A DNA stretch of 56,874 nucleotides from Bacillota bacterium (GCA_023398495.1 JAEWSG010000160.1:1-56874), one strand, 5' to 3'; shown: positions 10,419-19,880, numbered from the stretch's first letter. Numbers and translations: made by a program. Notes: generated by a model not told the origin, from the sequence alone.

Positions 10419-13400
10419 ATGGCAAGGATTTGTAAAGTATGTGTCTTTACAATACTAATATCGATAATTATGCAGGCAACTACAGGTATATTTGTTTTTG
10501 CCTATACTGACCTGCCTCAGCTGCCACCTACCCAATTAAGGGTTGAGGCGGCAGAAGAGGACAAACCTCCTATCGGCTATAATGAGTTTGATAAATATTA
10601 CGTAGATTTAAAGTGGAATGTAGAATTTACAGATGCCAATATAGTGGGAAAATATCTTAACCTATATCTTCAAGAGGTGCCAAAGGCCTACAAGCCTTCG
10701 ACTTCGCGTATATTAAAGGAACGTGATATATCAGGAAATGTTAACTCTTTAAGGCTAAAAGAATTAAACTCCGGAACAATGTATTACCTTGATATGACTG
10801 CATACCACACTCATGCAGATGAAAAAACTATATATTCAAGCCCGGAATCGGTACCGTCAAATAAAGTTAAGGTACTTACCGATATAAACATTAGTGCCAA
10901 TTCTTATGGAACAAATAAAATCAAAATAGAGTGGGATGATGTATGGGATACCAGCGGCAGAATAGATTATAAACTATATGTCTCTGAAAATGAATCCTTC
11001 ACAAACACCAGACCGATTTATATAGGAAAACCTCAGATAGGCGAAGGGAAGTCCGTCACCATAAATGAAACAAGTGGGAAGCTTGAATATATTCATACTG
11101 TCAGAGATGCGGGCAGGGTTTATTACATCAGAATAGAGCCGGATCTTGGAGATGCTGAAATAAAGAGGACAACTTATACAAAAACAGTAACAGCTTGCAG
11201 TTATATACTTGTAAAAACATCAAAGATATCAACTTCTGATACCGGAATAATATGGAAATTGGAATGGAGCCCTGTTGTTACAGGTTTAAGTGACAGCAGC
11301 ATAAAAACTGCTTACCATGTATACAGAGGTACCATAGGAACAAATGAGCTGGCTCAGTATATGGCAGCTGTAGATGGAACCAACTTTTTTGTCACGCTTC
11401 CACCAGGAGAAGTTCAGTACTACTTTATAATCAGGGCTATAGTGACAAAAGACGGGGAAGATTTGTATAGAGGAATAAGAATTGAATCGGATCGTATAAT
11501 TGTAGGTGAGCAGGAAGTGGCATCAAGACCTGTTGCTCCTGAGATGGCAGATCAATTTGATAGGGTAGAGGGAGATACTATAATAAGCTATGAAGGAGAA
11601 CTATCATCAAATAGTGCTACTATTTTGTGGAGACTACCTTTAAAGGGCAACGGAGAAATTGACAATGATGTTTCTTATGATATATGGCTGGTTACAGACC
11701 CTGATATGCTTGATAACCCTCCTGAAGGTGAAAAAATTGAGTCTGACTTCAGAGTTGGCAACGAGAACTATGTATTAAACGGAAATAAATTGGTGGGATA
11801 TAAATATGTAATTGATAACCTTACACCAAATTCAACCTATTACTTTAAAATAGTTGCAAAGAAAGTATTTATTGAGTATGTGGATGACGTATTAAAAACA
11901 GTCACATATAATTCCGATGCCGCATTAAAGGTAATAATAACACCTGCCGACGGTCCGATAGAACAACCGGTTGTTCCGGCAAGACCTCCACTTAAATTAA
12001 AAGAATCTGCTGATAATGGAGTTTTAGTAACAAATGACTCAGTTACAATACAGCTCAAAAACCTTTGGTATGAGAAATATAATTTTCAGACTTCTACATG
12101 GGAATATATAAGGAGCGAGAAGAAAAGCGAAAGCGATGTTCCGCCTTTTAACCCTGCTGTTACGGTAGCAGATGATGTTTATTACAGAAAAGTATCCTAT
12201 GACTCAGGTGTTACTCTCGATGTAGGCTGTATAAAGTATGTTGAAGGAATGTCTTATGACCAGTTAAAGACAATACAGCCAAACCAAATAATAAATTATC
12301 CTGTAACTGCCAATGACCCTACAGAAAACCCCAAATTCAACCCTGATGGGAAGAAGCACAATATTGATATTAAACTTACAGGTCTTGAAGATAATACAAT
12401 ATATGTAATTTGGGTCAGAGCGGTACGTCAAAGTGTCAATCTTGCTTCCGAGCCATCCGACCCTATTATTGTTACTACAGTTCCGGTTATTGCAGTCCCT
12501 GTGGAGAAGCCTGTAGTGCCTTCCTTTAATTATAGTCTGGCAAGTGATAACTATATTGATGTGGGCTGGAACCTGTCACCCGGCTACAATTATTATCTGA
12601 GATATGGATTGGAGGATAATCCTGACGCTTATTTGGAACAAATAACTGTAACTTCGGAAGATCTGAAAGAATCGGTATATTATCGGGTAAAGGACCTTGA
12701 TCCGGATACTTTGTATTATTTTTGGGTTCAAGCCGAGGCGATAAACGGAGCAGGGGTGAGCAGCACATCGGAGTGGAGCGATTCCTATTCTGTAAGAACT
12801 TCACCATATGTTCCGCCTGAAACACCTAAAGGTTTTGGGATAAAGAATTCGGAGGATGCAATAACAAAAAACAGTATAACTTTTGAATGGATGATGTCAG
12901 AGGATGCTGAATATATACTTGAGCTTGCTGATAATATAGATTATTCAAAATCGGCTGAGTATGAAATTGGCGTAGGTTCGGAATTTAAAGCGGATGGATT
13001 GCTTTCAAATCACAGGTATTATGCAAGATTATATGCGTACGATCCTCTTAAAGATTTGAGATCCGAAGCTACTCAAAGCATAACTGTAAGGACGAAGAGG
13101 AGTAGTGATGACTATGACGCAGATCAGGATATTGAAGATGTTATAACGGGTGAATTTATTGAAAAGGATTCAGAAATAATAAATGACACCTGGAATATTG
13201 AAATTACAGGTATAAATGCAGACCGTTTTGCACAACACGTTATGACCGATAAAAGGCTTGATTACAGGATAGATGTTACAAACCCTCCTTCAGCTTGCAA
13301 TACGGTGAGAGTATTGATATCAGATAAGGTTTTTAAAGCACTGACCTCAATTGGTGAGAATTTGATAATTGAAACCGGCCAGATTTCTTTAATTATGCGT

Positions 13401-14249
13401 CCGGGTATTTTAACAACCAATTTAAATAATCCGTTGGTTAAAAAAACTTCAGGAGTAGACTATGAAATAGAAGTTTCAGCCTCTAAGGTCAATAAAGATA
13501 ACATCAGGAATATGATTGTTAAGGAAGATACGGGAAGATTTGCAATAAGTGCCCTTGAAGGTGCCAACAGAATTCCGGTTGACGAGGTGCTGAAACCTTT
13601 GGTGTTTGTATTATCGTATAATGCTGAAAACTGGTACAATGAAGGGAAAACCTCAGGGTTTGTATATGATACCAAGAACTCCCTGTGGAATCGTGTCAGT
13701 ACTTCGGCGTCCTATAACCGTGATACCGGAGAGGGAAAATTGATTTTTGAAACTTTAAAGACCGGAGATACTATGGTCGCGGAATCAGGGAAGGACTATT
13801 ATGATGATATATATTATCATAAATATGAGACTGCTATTAATAATGTTGCCTCCCTCCACGAAATTAAAAGTGTTACGGGCAGATTATTTGGGCCTGATTT
13901 GAATGCTACAATTGGGGATGTTGTCAAACTGATGTTTGATGCACTAGACTATCAATACGGAAGTAACTATATGAATCAGGCATCAAAAACAGGCTTGATA
14001 AGCAATGATGAGATTTATTCGGCAAGCAGCAATTGTACTGTAGCTAAGGCATATTCCATGGTAGTTAGAGTATTTGAGCTTAAATCAGGTACTGATCTTA
14101 GCAGAGAGCAGGAATCGAATTTTATAAGCCAGAATGGGTTTGCCATTATCAGGGATGGCAACATCCTTTCAGGCGATACATCTGTACGCAGAGGAGAAGT
14201 AATGTATCTGTTAGAAAAACTAATGGTATACCTTGGCGAAATTGAGTAA
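10419..14249 (+). CDS. Giant fibronectin type III cell-surface protein, paralogue of the preceding gene
   Basis: 1276 residues from ATG 10419, which sits 8 bases after AGGAG; the ATG at 10413 is only 2 bases away from it. Signal peptide MARICKVCVFTILISIIMQA. Fn3-like units recur (for example DLKWNVEFTDANIVGKYLNL, LTPNSTYYFKIVAKK, LDPDTLYYFWVQAEA), separated by Pro-rich joints such as EQPVVPARPP. Around residues 930-1070 lies the same beta domain as in the previous gene (DRFAQHVMTDKRLDYRID...RVLISDKVF). The C-terminus has SLH-like sequence (KTGLISNDEIYSASSNCTVA...RRGEVMYLLEKLMVYLG) that is degenerate. It follows its neighbour by 29 bases, so an operon is likely. A scaffold or adhesin role at the cell surface is inference. 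Confidence 0.8.
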   Translation: MARICKVCVFTILISIIMQATTGIFVFAYTDLPQLPPTQLRVEAAEEDKPPIGYNEFDKYYVDLKWNVEFTDANIVGKYLNLYLQEVPKAYKPSTSRILKERDISGNVNSLRLKELNSGTMYYLDMTAYHTHADEKTIYSSPESVPSNKVKVLTDINISANSYGTNKIKIEWDDVWDTSGRIDYKLYVSENESFTNTRPIYIGKPQIGEGKSVTINETSGKLEYIHTVRDAGRVYYIRIEPDLGDAEIKRTTYTKTVTACSYILVKTSKISTSDTGIIWKLEWSPVVTGLSDSSIKTAYHVYRGTIGTNELAQYMAAVDGTNFFVTLPPGEVQYYFIIRAIVTKDGEDLYRGIRIESDRIIVGEQEVASRPVAPEMADQFDRVEGDTIISYEGELSSNSATILWRLPLKGNGEIDNDVSYDIWLVTDPDMLDNPPEGEKIESDFRVGNENYVLNGNKLVGYKYVIDNLTPNSTYYFKIVAKKVFIEYVDDVLKTVTYNSDAALKVIITPADGPIEQPVVPARPPLKLKESADNGVLVTNDSVTIQLKNLWYEKYNFQTSTWEYIRSEKKSESDVPPFNPAVTVADDVYYRKVSYDSGVTLDVGCIKYVEGMSYDQLKTIQPNQIINYPVTANDPTENPKFNPDGKKHNIDIKLTGLEDNTIYVIWVRAVRQSVNLASEPSDPIIVTTVPVIAVPVEKPVVPSFNYSLASDNYIDVGWNLSPGYNYYLRYGLEDNPDAYLEQITVTSEDLKESVYYRVKDLDPDTLYYFWVQAEAINGAGVSSTSEWSDSYSVRTSPYVPPETPKGFGIKNSEDAITKNSITFEWMMSEDAEYILELADNIDYSKSAEYEIGVGSEFKADGLLSNHRYYARLYAYDPLKDLRSEATQSITVRTKRSSDDYDADQDIEDVITGEFIEKDSEIINDTWNIEITGINADRFAQHVMTDKRLDYRIDVTNPPSACNTVRVLISDKVFKALTSIGENLIIETGQISLIMRPGILTTNLNNPLVKKTSGVDYEIEVSASKVNKDNIRNMIVKEDTGRFAISALEGANRIPVDEVLKPLVFVLSYNAENWYNEGKTSGFVYDTKNSLWNRVSTSASYNRDTGEGKLIFETLKTGDTMVAESGKDYYDDIYYHKYETAINNVASLHEIKSVTGRLFGPDLNATIGDVVKLMFDALDYQYGSNYMNQASKTGLISNDEIYSASSNCTVAKAYSMVVRVFELKSGTDLSREQESNFISQNGFAIIRDGNILSGDTSVRRGEVMYLLEKLMVYLGEIE

Positions 14250-14307
14250 TAAAAACATTCAAAATAAATTAAAATTTATCCTGAATAAGAAGGATTTGAG
14301 GTATCCA

Positions 14308-15162
14308 ATGGTGAATATAAACAAAGTATTGGTATACATAATATTATTAATGTGCATCATTGTTTCAAATACAAATTTTTCATTTTCTCATGGCTTGAAT
14401 TATGAGATAAAGCCAATTGATGATAATCAGGAAAGAGTTTTTTTGAAATGGAGCAACACAGAAGAACAAAAGGGTTTTGTTGTTTCGTACCATTACTTAA
14501 CGAATGGCAAGACTTTGCATATTGGCTTTGAATTGAAAGAAGGTTATCCTGCTTCCGCGTATGTTGACTATGATTCAGGTAGTGTGATTGCTCCAATCAG
14601 AGTTAATTTGCATGAAGCGGGGAATAGGGATTATGCTCCTTTTAAGGATATAAAAGGTATAGAAGCTGAAGAATATATTACTCATCTGCATGATGCAGGT
14701 ATTATAAATGGAAGGCCGGATGGAACATATGCTCCTGAAAGTCTCATCAGCCGGGCAGAATTTATGGTTATAATGGTGAATGCTTTAGGACTTAAAGATA
14801 AGGGCGGGAACATAAAGAGCTTCAAAGACCTTGACAATCATTGGGCAAAAGAGTATATTATTCTGGCAGCGAACAATGGACTGATTTCAGGCTATGAGGA
14901 TGGAACTATAAGGCCGGATAATACAATTACGCTTGCGGAAGTAAGCTCAATTATATCGAGATCGTTTATTTTTCGAACTACAAACAATGGAATATATTCA
15001 AAAATCCAACAGGGTAAATGGTATAGCAGTTCTGTAAAAAAAATGTTTGATGTTGGAATATTGAATTCAAAGGATAGTATTTATAGTTCTTTTAAAGAAG
15101 AGAACACAATAAACAGGGCAAATTGTGCCATGATGATAAGCAGAGCTATGTCAACGTATTAA
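14308..15162 (+). CDS. Secreted protein with three SLH domains
   Basis: 284 residues from ATG 14308, preceded by GAGG at 6 bases; this start gives a clean signal peptide (VNINKVLVYIILLMCIIVSN), whereas the upstream TTG 14233 adds 25 charged residues and overlaps the previous gene. After a short Fn3-like beta segment (RVFLKWSNTEEQKGFVVSY) come three S-layer homology repeats: FKDIKGIEAEEYITHLHDAG with RPDGTYAPESLISRAEF; FKDLDNHWAKEYIILAANNG with YEDGTIRPDNTITLAE; and a weaker third ending EENTINRANCAMMISRA. It is the clearest SLH protein of the trio and probably the wall anchor of this gene set. Third gene of the operon. Confidence 0.85.
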   Translation: MVNINKVLVYIILLMCIIVSNTNFSFSHGLNYEIKPIDDNQERVFLKWSNTEEQKGFVVSYHYLTNGKTLHIGFELKEGYPASAYVDYDSGSVIAPIRVNLHEAGNRDYAPFKDIKGIEAEEYITHLHDAGIINGRPDGTYAPESLISRAEFMVIMVNALGLKDKGGNIKSFKDLDNHWAKEYIILAANNGLISGYEDGTIRPDNTITLAEVSSIISRSFIFRTTNNGIYSKIQQGKWYSSSVKKMFDVGILNSKDSIYSSFKEENTINRANCAMMISRAMSTY

Positions 15163-15378
15163 TTACGGAATTAATCCCCTTGCAAGTACTACTACTTTTT
15201 GCAGAAAATGCCGCATAACGTTACAGTTTAATTGCCTGAAATTTACATTTTAAAAGGAGGGGTATTTAAAACTCTTAATAATTCATTTTGCTTCTTATTC
15301 TAAAAATTCAGAAAAGTCCTATAGCATAAAAATATTGTATGTATATCCCATAATCGATAGGGTAATAATTTAAATATG
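15163..15378. other. Gap after the SLH operon
   Basis: Contains a small TTAATT/AATTAA palindrome right at the preceding stop (about 15158-15174) and an orphan Shine-Dalgarno-like AAAAGGAGGGG at 15252-15261 with no ORF after it. The rest is AT-rich. A family A repeat follows. Confidence 0.4.
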
Positions 15379-15489
15379 CTAAGGGATAATGAAAAAATGA
15401 CTTCCTATTTTTTAACATTAGAATGCCATTAAATCTATTTTTTTCATTATTCAAAGCAGGAACTTATATATTTTAGTCTTGCTTAAATG
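15379..15489. repeat. Family A intergenic palindromic repeat, full copy 1
   Basis: 111 bases beginning CTAAGGGATAATGAAAAAAT and ending TTTTAGTCTTGCTTAAATG. The arms ATAATGAAAAAAT and ATTTTTTTCATTAT pair as an inverted repeat around a ~40-base middle. It aligns end to end, at the same length, with the copy at 21185-21295. It ends just before the ribosome site of ywmB. Confidence 0.75.
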
Positions 15490-15507
15490 TTTATCGGGGG
15501 GATATAC

Positions 15508-16272
15508 ATGAATGTTAAATTGAAAAAATATTTCTTTTTGTTAATGTTTTTCACAATGCTATTTACAATATCCTATGCAGGATTATATTATAGAGAAGGA
15601 GCAAAAAAGTCAGCTCTCCAAAGTTCGCTTGTTAAAGCTGGTGTAAATTTTGTAAATAGTGAGGTTTATGTATGGTGCAATACCGATGAACTGCAATATG
15701 ACACTGATAGTATTGTAAAAGTTACCGAACGGTTGTCAGATAGTATTGGAATAGTTAAAAATGTTGATTATTCAATAAATACTTTAAATAATGATTTTAT
15801 TCGGAAGACTGAAATAAGAGGTTCCACCTCAGATGGGAAAACAGTATGCATAAATTCACAATTAAACAAAAATAAAAGCCAAGAAAATAATAGCTTTATT
15901 TCAGTTGATATAATAAATGAACTGGAACAAACTGATATAAATGATACTGCTCAGGTACTTAAAGAAAAATTCAAAAGTTTTGGCTTAAATCCAAAGGTTA
16001 ACACTTGTATTACAGGTTACTTTGATGGTAAGCTAGACTATGTGGAAATGAACAAGATAAGCAGCCGTATTTTGAAGGATGCAAAAGCAAAAAAAATAAA
16101 CGGAATATCGGATAAAAACTTGATTAGTGTGTCGGCATATTCTCCCCTTATTGATAACAATATTGAAATAAAGGGAAGAGAGACAAATATAAATCTTGCT
16201 TTAAGGTATAATGCTTATGAGGACAAGACATACATATGGGTTGCGACACCTGTAATAACAATAGAATATTGA
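15508..16272 (+). CDS. ywmB: YwmB-family protein (TATA-box-binding-like fold)
   Basis: 254 residues from ATG 15508, which has GGGGGG six bases upstream; the ATG at 15487 belongs to a repeat end. An N-terminal membrane segment or uncleaved signal (FFLLMFFTMLFTISYAGLYY) leads to an extracytoplasmic part containing EVYVWCNTDELQ, TCITGYFDGKL and ISVSAYSPLID, which resembles the YwmB/DUF1779 family. In Bacillus subtilis ywmB is directly followed by murAA and then spoIID, as here; this synteny supports the call more strongly than the sequence alone. Its biochemical role is not known. Confidence 0.7.
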   Translation: MNVKLKKYFFLLMFFTMLFTISYAGLYYREGAKKSALQSSLVKAGVNFVNSEVYVWCNTDELQYDTDSIVKVTERLSDSIGIVKNVDYSINTLNNDFIRKTEIRGSTSDGKTVCINSQLNKNKSQENNSFISVDIINELEQTDINDTAQVLKEKFKSFGLNPKVNTCITGYFDGKLDYVEMNKISSRILKDAKAKKINGISDKNLISVSAYSPLIDNNIEIKGRETNINLALRYNAYEDKTYIWVATPVITIEY

Positions 16273-16334
16273 ATTTTTAGATGTGCCTTGATCGTATACA
16301 AAAGATAAAATTTATTATGAAAGGAAGAATTATC

Positions 16335-17615
16335 GTGCCCAAATTGATTGTAACCGAAGCAAATCCATTGAAAGGGATTGTAAGAGTCAGTGGTGCAAAA
16401 AATTCTGTTTTACCTATTATCGCTGCATCTTTATTAGGTGACAGAGAAAGTGTAATTGAAGAAATTCCTTATCTGTCAGATGTAAAAGTGATGTGCGACC
16501 TCCTTGAATCATTTGGTGCAAGTGTTGAATTTTCGGATAATAAAACGAGGCTGAGAATAAATTCCAACTTGATTGACAACACCACAGCCCCCTATGAACT
16601 TGTGAATAAAATGAGGGCATCAGTTTTGGTTATGGGGCCGCTACTTGCGAGAATGGGAGTTGCAAAGATTTCTCTTCCCGGAGGATGTGCAATAGGATCA
16701 AGGCCTGTTGACCTTCATCTTAAGGGTTTTGCGGCAATGGGTGCTGAGATTAGTCAGGGGCATGGTTATATAGAGGCAAGGGTCAACGGACGTCTTAGAG
16801 GAAGCAAAATTTATCTAGACTTCCCTAGTGTTGGAGCTACTGAAAATATAATGATGGCAGCAGCACTTGCTGATGGACAAACAATTATTGAGAATGCAGC
16901 TATAGAACCGGAAATAGTTGATTTGGCAACATATTTGACAACAATGGGTGCCGATATAAAAGGTGCAGGTACCGATACAATCAAAATAAATGGAGTAACT
17001 AACCTGACAGGAGCAACGCATGCAGTTATTCCCGACAGGATTGAAGCAGGTACATTTATGGTCGCAGCGGCTATCACCGGCGGGGATGTCAGAATTGAAA
17101 ACATTGTTGCAGATCATTTAAAGCCTATAACTGCAAAACTTAGGGAAGCAGGAGTTGAAGTTTCCGAAGAACTCTCAAGCCTGCATATCAAATCGCACGG
17201 CAATATAAAACCTATTGATATAAAGACACACCCATATCCGGGTTTCCCTACAGACATGCAGGCACAAATGACTTCGCTTATGACCAGGGCAGAAGGTACA
17301 AGCATGGTTATTGAGACCATATTTGAGAATAGGTTTATGCATCTGGCGGAATTAAAAAGAATGGGAGCAAACATTAAGATTGAAGGAAGAAGTGCTATTA
17401 TAGAAGGAAAGCCAAAATTGACAGGTGCAAAAGTCAGAGCAACAGATTTAAGAGCAGGAGCCGCGTTAATTTTAGCAGGTCTTACTGCCGAAGGAATTAC
17501 AGAGATTGTAGATATTGAACATATTGAAAGAGGGTATGTTAATATTCACGAGAAGCTAAAAGGACTTGGAGCCAATATTGAGAGAGTTGAAGAAAAAGAT
17601 GACCAGGAATGTTGA
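16335..17615 (+). CDS. murA: UDP-N-acetylglucosamine 1-carboxyvinyltransferase
   Basis: 426 residues from GTG 16335, 7 bases after AAAGGAAG, giving the usual N-terminus MPKLIVTEANPLKGIVRVSG. MurA transfers enolpyruvate from PEP to UDP-GlcNAc, the first committed step of peptidoglycan synthesis, in the cytoplasm. Seen: GAKNSVLPIIAAS (UDP-sugar site), the catalytic loop LPGGCAIGSRPVDLH with Cys118, the FPTDMQAQ motif and the C-terminal RATDLRAGAALILAG. Full family length. The Cys predicts fosfomycin sensitivity of the enzyme, as known for MurA with Cys at this place. Separated from ywmB by about 60 bases and followed by a strong terminator. Confidence 0.96.
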   Translation: MPKLIVTEANPLKGIVRVSGAKNSVLPIIAASLLGDRESVIEEIPYLSDVKVMCDLLESFGASVEFSDNKTRLRINSNLIDNTTAPYELVNKMRASVLVMGPLLARMGVAKISLPGGCAIGSRPVDLHLKGFAAMGAEISQGHGYIEARVNGRLRGSKIYLDFPSVGATENIMMAAALADGQTIIENAAIEPEIVDLATYLTTMGADIKGAGTDTIKINGVTNLTGATHAVIPDRIEAGTFMVAAAITGGDVRIENIVADHLKPITAKLREAGVEVSEELSSLHIKSHGNIKPIDIKTHPYPGFPTDMQAQMTSLMTRAEGTSMVIETIFENRFMHLAELKRMGANIKIEGRSAIIEGKPKLTGAKVRATDLRAGAALILAGLTAEGITEIVDIEHIERGYVNIHEKLKGLGANIERVEEKDDQEC

Positions 17616-17662
17616 AAATACAGCTTCATTTTAATTTGAAAGCAGGTTTTATTTGTTGAAGG

Positions 17663-17703
17663 AAGGCAGTATAAACTAACTAAGAATTAGTTTATACTGC
17701 CTT
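17663..17703 (+). terminator. Rho-independent terminator after murA
   Basis: 17-base perfect stem AAGGCAGTATAAACTAA / TTAGTTTATACTGCCTT with a 7-base loop, followed by TGCTTTTCT. Confidence 0.85.
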
Positions 17704-17763
17704 TGCTTTTCTATAGTATTGTTAAACTTCAATAATTACATTTATGTCACTCTCATATCCCAA

Positions 17764-17787
17764 CCCAAAAAAGTGTGGTTCTTCGAA
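17764..17787 (+). promoter_or_regulatory. Putative SigI-type promoter of sigI
   Basis: CCCAAAAAA at 17764-17772 and CGAA at 17784-17787, about 13 bases apart (counted from CCCAAAA), lie just upstream of the sigI ribosome site. SigI promoters are described with a CCC/A-tract -35 and a CGAA-type -10, and sigI genes are known to be autoregulated. The match is by eye and short. Confidence 0.5.
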
Positions 17788-17809
17788 CTATAAATAGGGA
17801 GTGATTAAC

Positions 17810-18556
17810 TTGCTTATACCTGATTTTTATAATGAGGGAAAAATAGAAACTACAGATGCTATAACCGAAATAATTAGCAGAATCCGTACTGGGGAAAAAG
17901 AACTTAAGGAGCACCTCATCAGAGAGAATATTCCTTACATAGTAAGAGTAGTTTCAAATATTGTTGGAAGTTATATTGATGACAGGAATAGTGAAGAGTA
18001 CAGCGTTGGACTTACTGCTTTTAATGAAGCCATAGATACATATGATGAAAAAAGGAACAGAAGTTTTTTTAAGTATTCCAAAATGGTTATACGGCATAGG
18101 GTTATTGACATTATAAGGAAGAACAAGCATCATAACAGTGTCATACTTTTTTCTACCCTTGATAATGATTGTGATTTTTACTATAGTTCTAGTACTTCAA
18201 ATACTAATAATCAATTTGAGAAAATTGAACTCAAAGAAGAAGTTATGAGTTTTGAGAAAAGCTTAAATGAGTATGGTATATCTGTTAAGGATTTAATTTC
18301 AAGCTCACCAAAACACATTGACTCGAGAGTTCAATGTATTGAAATTGCAAGGATTATTGCTGAAAATGAAAATCTGTTTTTTGATCTGAACAGAAAGAAA
18401 TGTATTCCGATTTCTCGTTTGCTGAAAGTTGTGAAGGTAAGTCAAAAAACAATAGTCAGAAATAGAAAGTTTATAATTGCAATAAGTTTGATATTGAGAA
18501 GTAATCTGGACGATTTAAAGACAATTGTCAGTGGCATAGAGCGGAGATATAGATAA
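17810..18556 (+). CDS. sigI: RNA polymerase sigma-I factor
   Basis: 248 residues from TTG 17810, with AGGGAGTG 6-7 bases upstream; the GTG at 17801 lies within that ribosome site. Region 2 is visible as LIRENIPYIVRVVSNIVGSY, YSVGLTAFNEAIDTYD, and RSFFKYSKMVIRHRVIDIIR, and the C-terminal SigI_C region holds a helix-turn-helix-like ISRLLKVVKVSQKTIVRNRK that is diagnostic for sigma-I rather than sigma-70 group 3. In cellulosome-producing clostridia several sigI-rsgI pairs sense polysaccharides outside the cell and drive cellulosomal genes. Here no rsgI (anti-sigma with membrane helix and carbohydrate-binding part) follows: the next gene is spoIID on the other side of a 320-base gap. It may therefore be an orphan, or be controlled by a distant RsgI or by heat as in Bacillus. 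Confidence 0.88.
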   Translation: MLIPDFYNEGKIETTDAITEIISRIRTGEKELKEHLIRENIPYIVRVVSNIVGSYIDDRNSEEYSVGLTAFNEAIDTYDEKRNRSFFKYSKMVIRHRVIDIIRKNKHHNSVILFSTLDNDCDFYYSSSTSNTNNQFEKIELKEEVMSFEKSLNEYGISVKDLISSSPKHIDSRVQCIEIARIIAENENLFFDLNRKKCIPISRLLKVVKVSQKTIVRNRKFIIAISLILRSNLDDLKTIVSGIERRYR

Positions 18557-18604
18557 TGTACACTAAAGTTAAATTTATATAGCATCCAAACGTTATCTAA
18601 TTTA

Positions 18605-18645
18605 GATGAAAAACGTCCTTTAATTTTAGTTTTAGAGTTTTTCAT
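18605..18645. repeat. Hairpin repeat family E, copy 1
   Basis: GATGAAAAAC pairs with GTTTTTCAT across a TTTTAGTTTTAGA interior. A reverse-complement relative lies at 45559-45594. It follows the sigI stop and may act as its terminator, though no T run follows. Confidence 0.45.
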
Positions 18646-18753
18646 TTATAAGATGATTCCTAAAAAATAACACTTCATTCCTATATTCTGAAAACATTAT
18701 CAATTAAAGAATAAATCAGATACACACAATCATATTTATAAAGATAAACCGTG

Positions 18754-18845
18754 CTAGTGCCTCGTAACAGAATTAATTTTTGAGCGTGCGAGGCTTAGAA
18801 CAGATGAAGTGCATTTTAACATTATGAAATGTTAAAAAGCACTGT
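18754..18845 (+). repeat. Family B two-hairpin element, copy 1
   Basis: CTAGT leads into hairpin 1 (GCCTCG 18759-18764 / CGAGGC 18789-18794), linker AGAACAGATGAA, then hairpin 2 GTGCATTTTAACATT...AATGTTAAAAAGCAC (18809-18842). The same order with different hairpin-1 bases occurs at 25035, 39424 and, inverted, 47352. It lies in the leader of spoIID. Confidence 0.65.
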
Positions 18846-18881
18846 ATTTTGTTTTAGTAGCAAGAGAGAATGGGGATATTT

Positions 18882-19880
18882 ATGAAAAAAGTACTTTATT
18901 ACATTTTAATAATGGTTATAGTTACAATAGTCCTTCCCATGCTTATTGTAAGGGGGTGTAGTACAGTAATTGAAGATGTAAAGCCAGACGGAAAAGAGAA
19001 AATACCACAAACAACAATAAAGGTTTACATAAAATCAGAGGATAGGGTAGAGGAAATGTCTCTAGAAACTTATATAAAAGGTGTTGTTGCAGCTGAGATG
19101 CCTGTAGCTTATGAAATTGAAGCTTTAAAGGCTCAGGCAGTGGCTGCCAGGACTTATGCGTATGGAAGGTTGCTTAACTTATACCCGGCTAAAGAGGATA
19201 CACACAAAGGAGCACACGTATGTACAGACTATAGTCACTGCCAGTCATGGATAAAGCAGGATGAGATTATGAAAAAGTGGGGAACTATTAACTCGTTTAT
19301 AAATTGGAAAAAAATTGACACCGCAGTCAGGGAGACTGAAAATACAATTATACTTTATGAAAACAAACCTATAAACCCGCTATTCCACGCTAATAGCGGG
19401 GGAAGAACTGAAAATATCGAAGAGGTTTGGGGAGGGGTCGGAGTTCCATATTTAAAAAGTGTCAAAAGTGATGGAGAGGATGAAGATAAAGGATGCAAAG
19501 TTGTTACGGCATATAAGGAAAAGGAGATAATAGAGAAGTTAAAGGGTCAGTATCCTGAAATAAGACTTAATGAAGACGACCTTATCAGTAACTTTAGCGT
19601 TCTGGAACTTTCACAAGGTGGCAGGGTAAAAACGATAAAAGTTGGAGATGTGGAAATAAACGGTACAGACTTTAGAAGTATTCTTTCACTCAGGTCTACA
19701 AATTTTAAAATCGAGAAGGGAAACGAAGGAGAACTTAATATAACTACAATCGGATATGGCCATGGTGTTGGTATGAGCCAGTGTGGAGCTAATTACTTGG
19801 CAAAGAACGGCGGAACCTGTGAAGAGATTTTAAAGCATTATTACAGAGGTGTTTCTATAGGGAAAATTAAAGAGGATTAA
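18882..19880 (+). CDS. spoIID: Stage II sporulation protein D, peptidoglycan lytic transglycosylase
   Basis: 332 residues from ATG 18882 (GGGGA 6 bases upstream; the ATG at 18870 has only a weak site). One N-terminal membrane segment (LYYILIMVIVTIVLPMLIV), then the SpoIID/LytB domain: MSLETYIKGVVAAEMPVAYE, ALKAQAVAARTYAYG, FHANSGGRTENIEEVWGG and GYGHGVGMSQCGANYLAKNG. SpoIID cuts glycan strands in the septal wall during engulfment with SpoIIM and SpoIIP; the Glu in AAEMP is the known catalytic residue. It is followed after 64 bases by the SpoIIQ-like gene, as in Bacillus and clostridia. Expected to be mother-cell (SigE) expressed, but I could not identify a convincing SigE promoter; the leader is occupied by a family B repeat. 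Confidence 0.95.
   Translation: MKKVLYYILIMVIVTIVLPMLIVRGCSTVIEDVKPDGKEKIPQTTIKVYIKSEDRVEEMSLETYIKGVVAAEMPVAYEIEALKAQAVAARTYAYGRLLNLYPAKEDTHKGAHVCTDYSHCQSWIKQDEIMKKWGTINSFINWKKIDTAVRETENTIILYENKPINPLFHANSGGRTENIEEVWGGVGVPYLKSVKSDGEDEDKGCKVVTAYKEKEIIEKLKGQYPEIRLNEDDLISNFSVLELSQGGRVKTIKVGDVEINGTDFRSILSLRSTNFKIEKGNEGELNITTIGYGHGVGMSQCGANYLAKNGGTCEEILKHYYRGVSIGKIKED

Noticed and set aside
15250..15300. Small gene after AAAAGGAGGGG at 15252
   Set aside because: The bases after it contain stops in all useful frames and no start codon at proper distance.
16811..17117. Two overlapping minus-strand ORFs of about 100 residues
   Set aside because: Shadows of murA with Cys/Ile/Ser-rich antisense composition.
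18557..18881. Degraded rsgI after sigI
   Set aside because: All frames in the gap are short and closed; nothing resembles the RsgI N-terminal domain.
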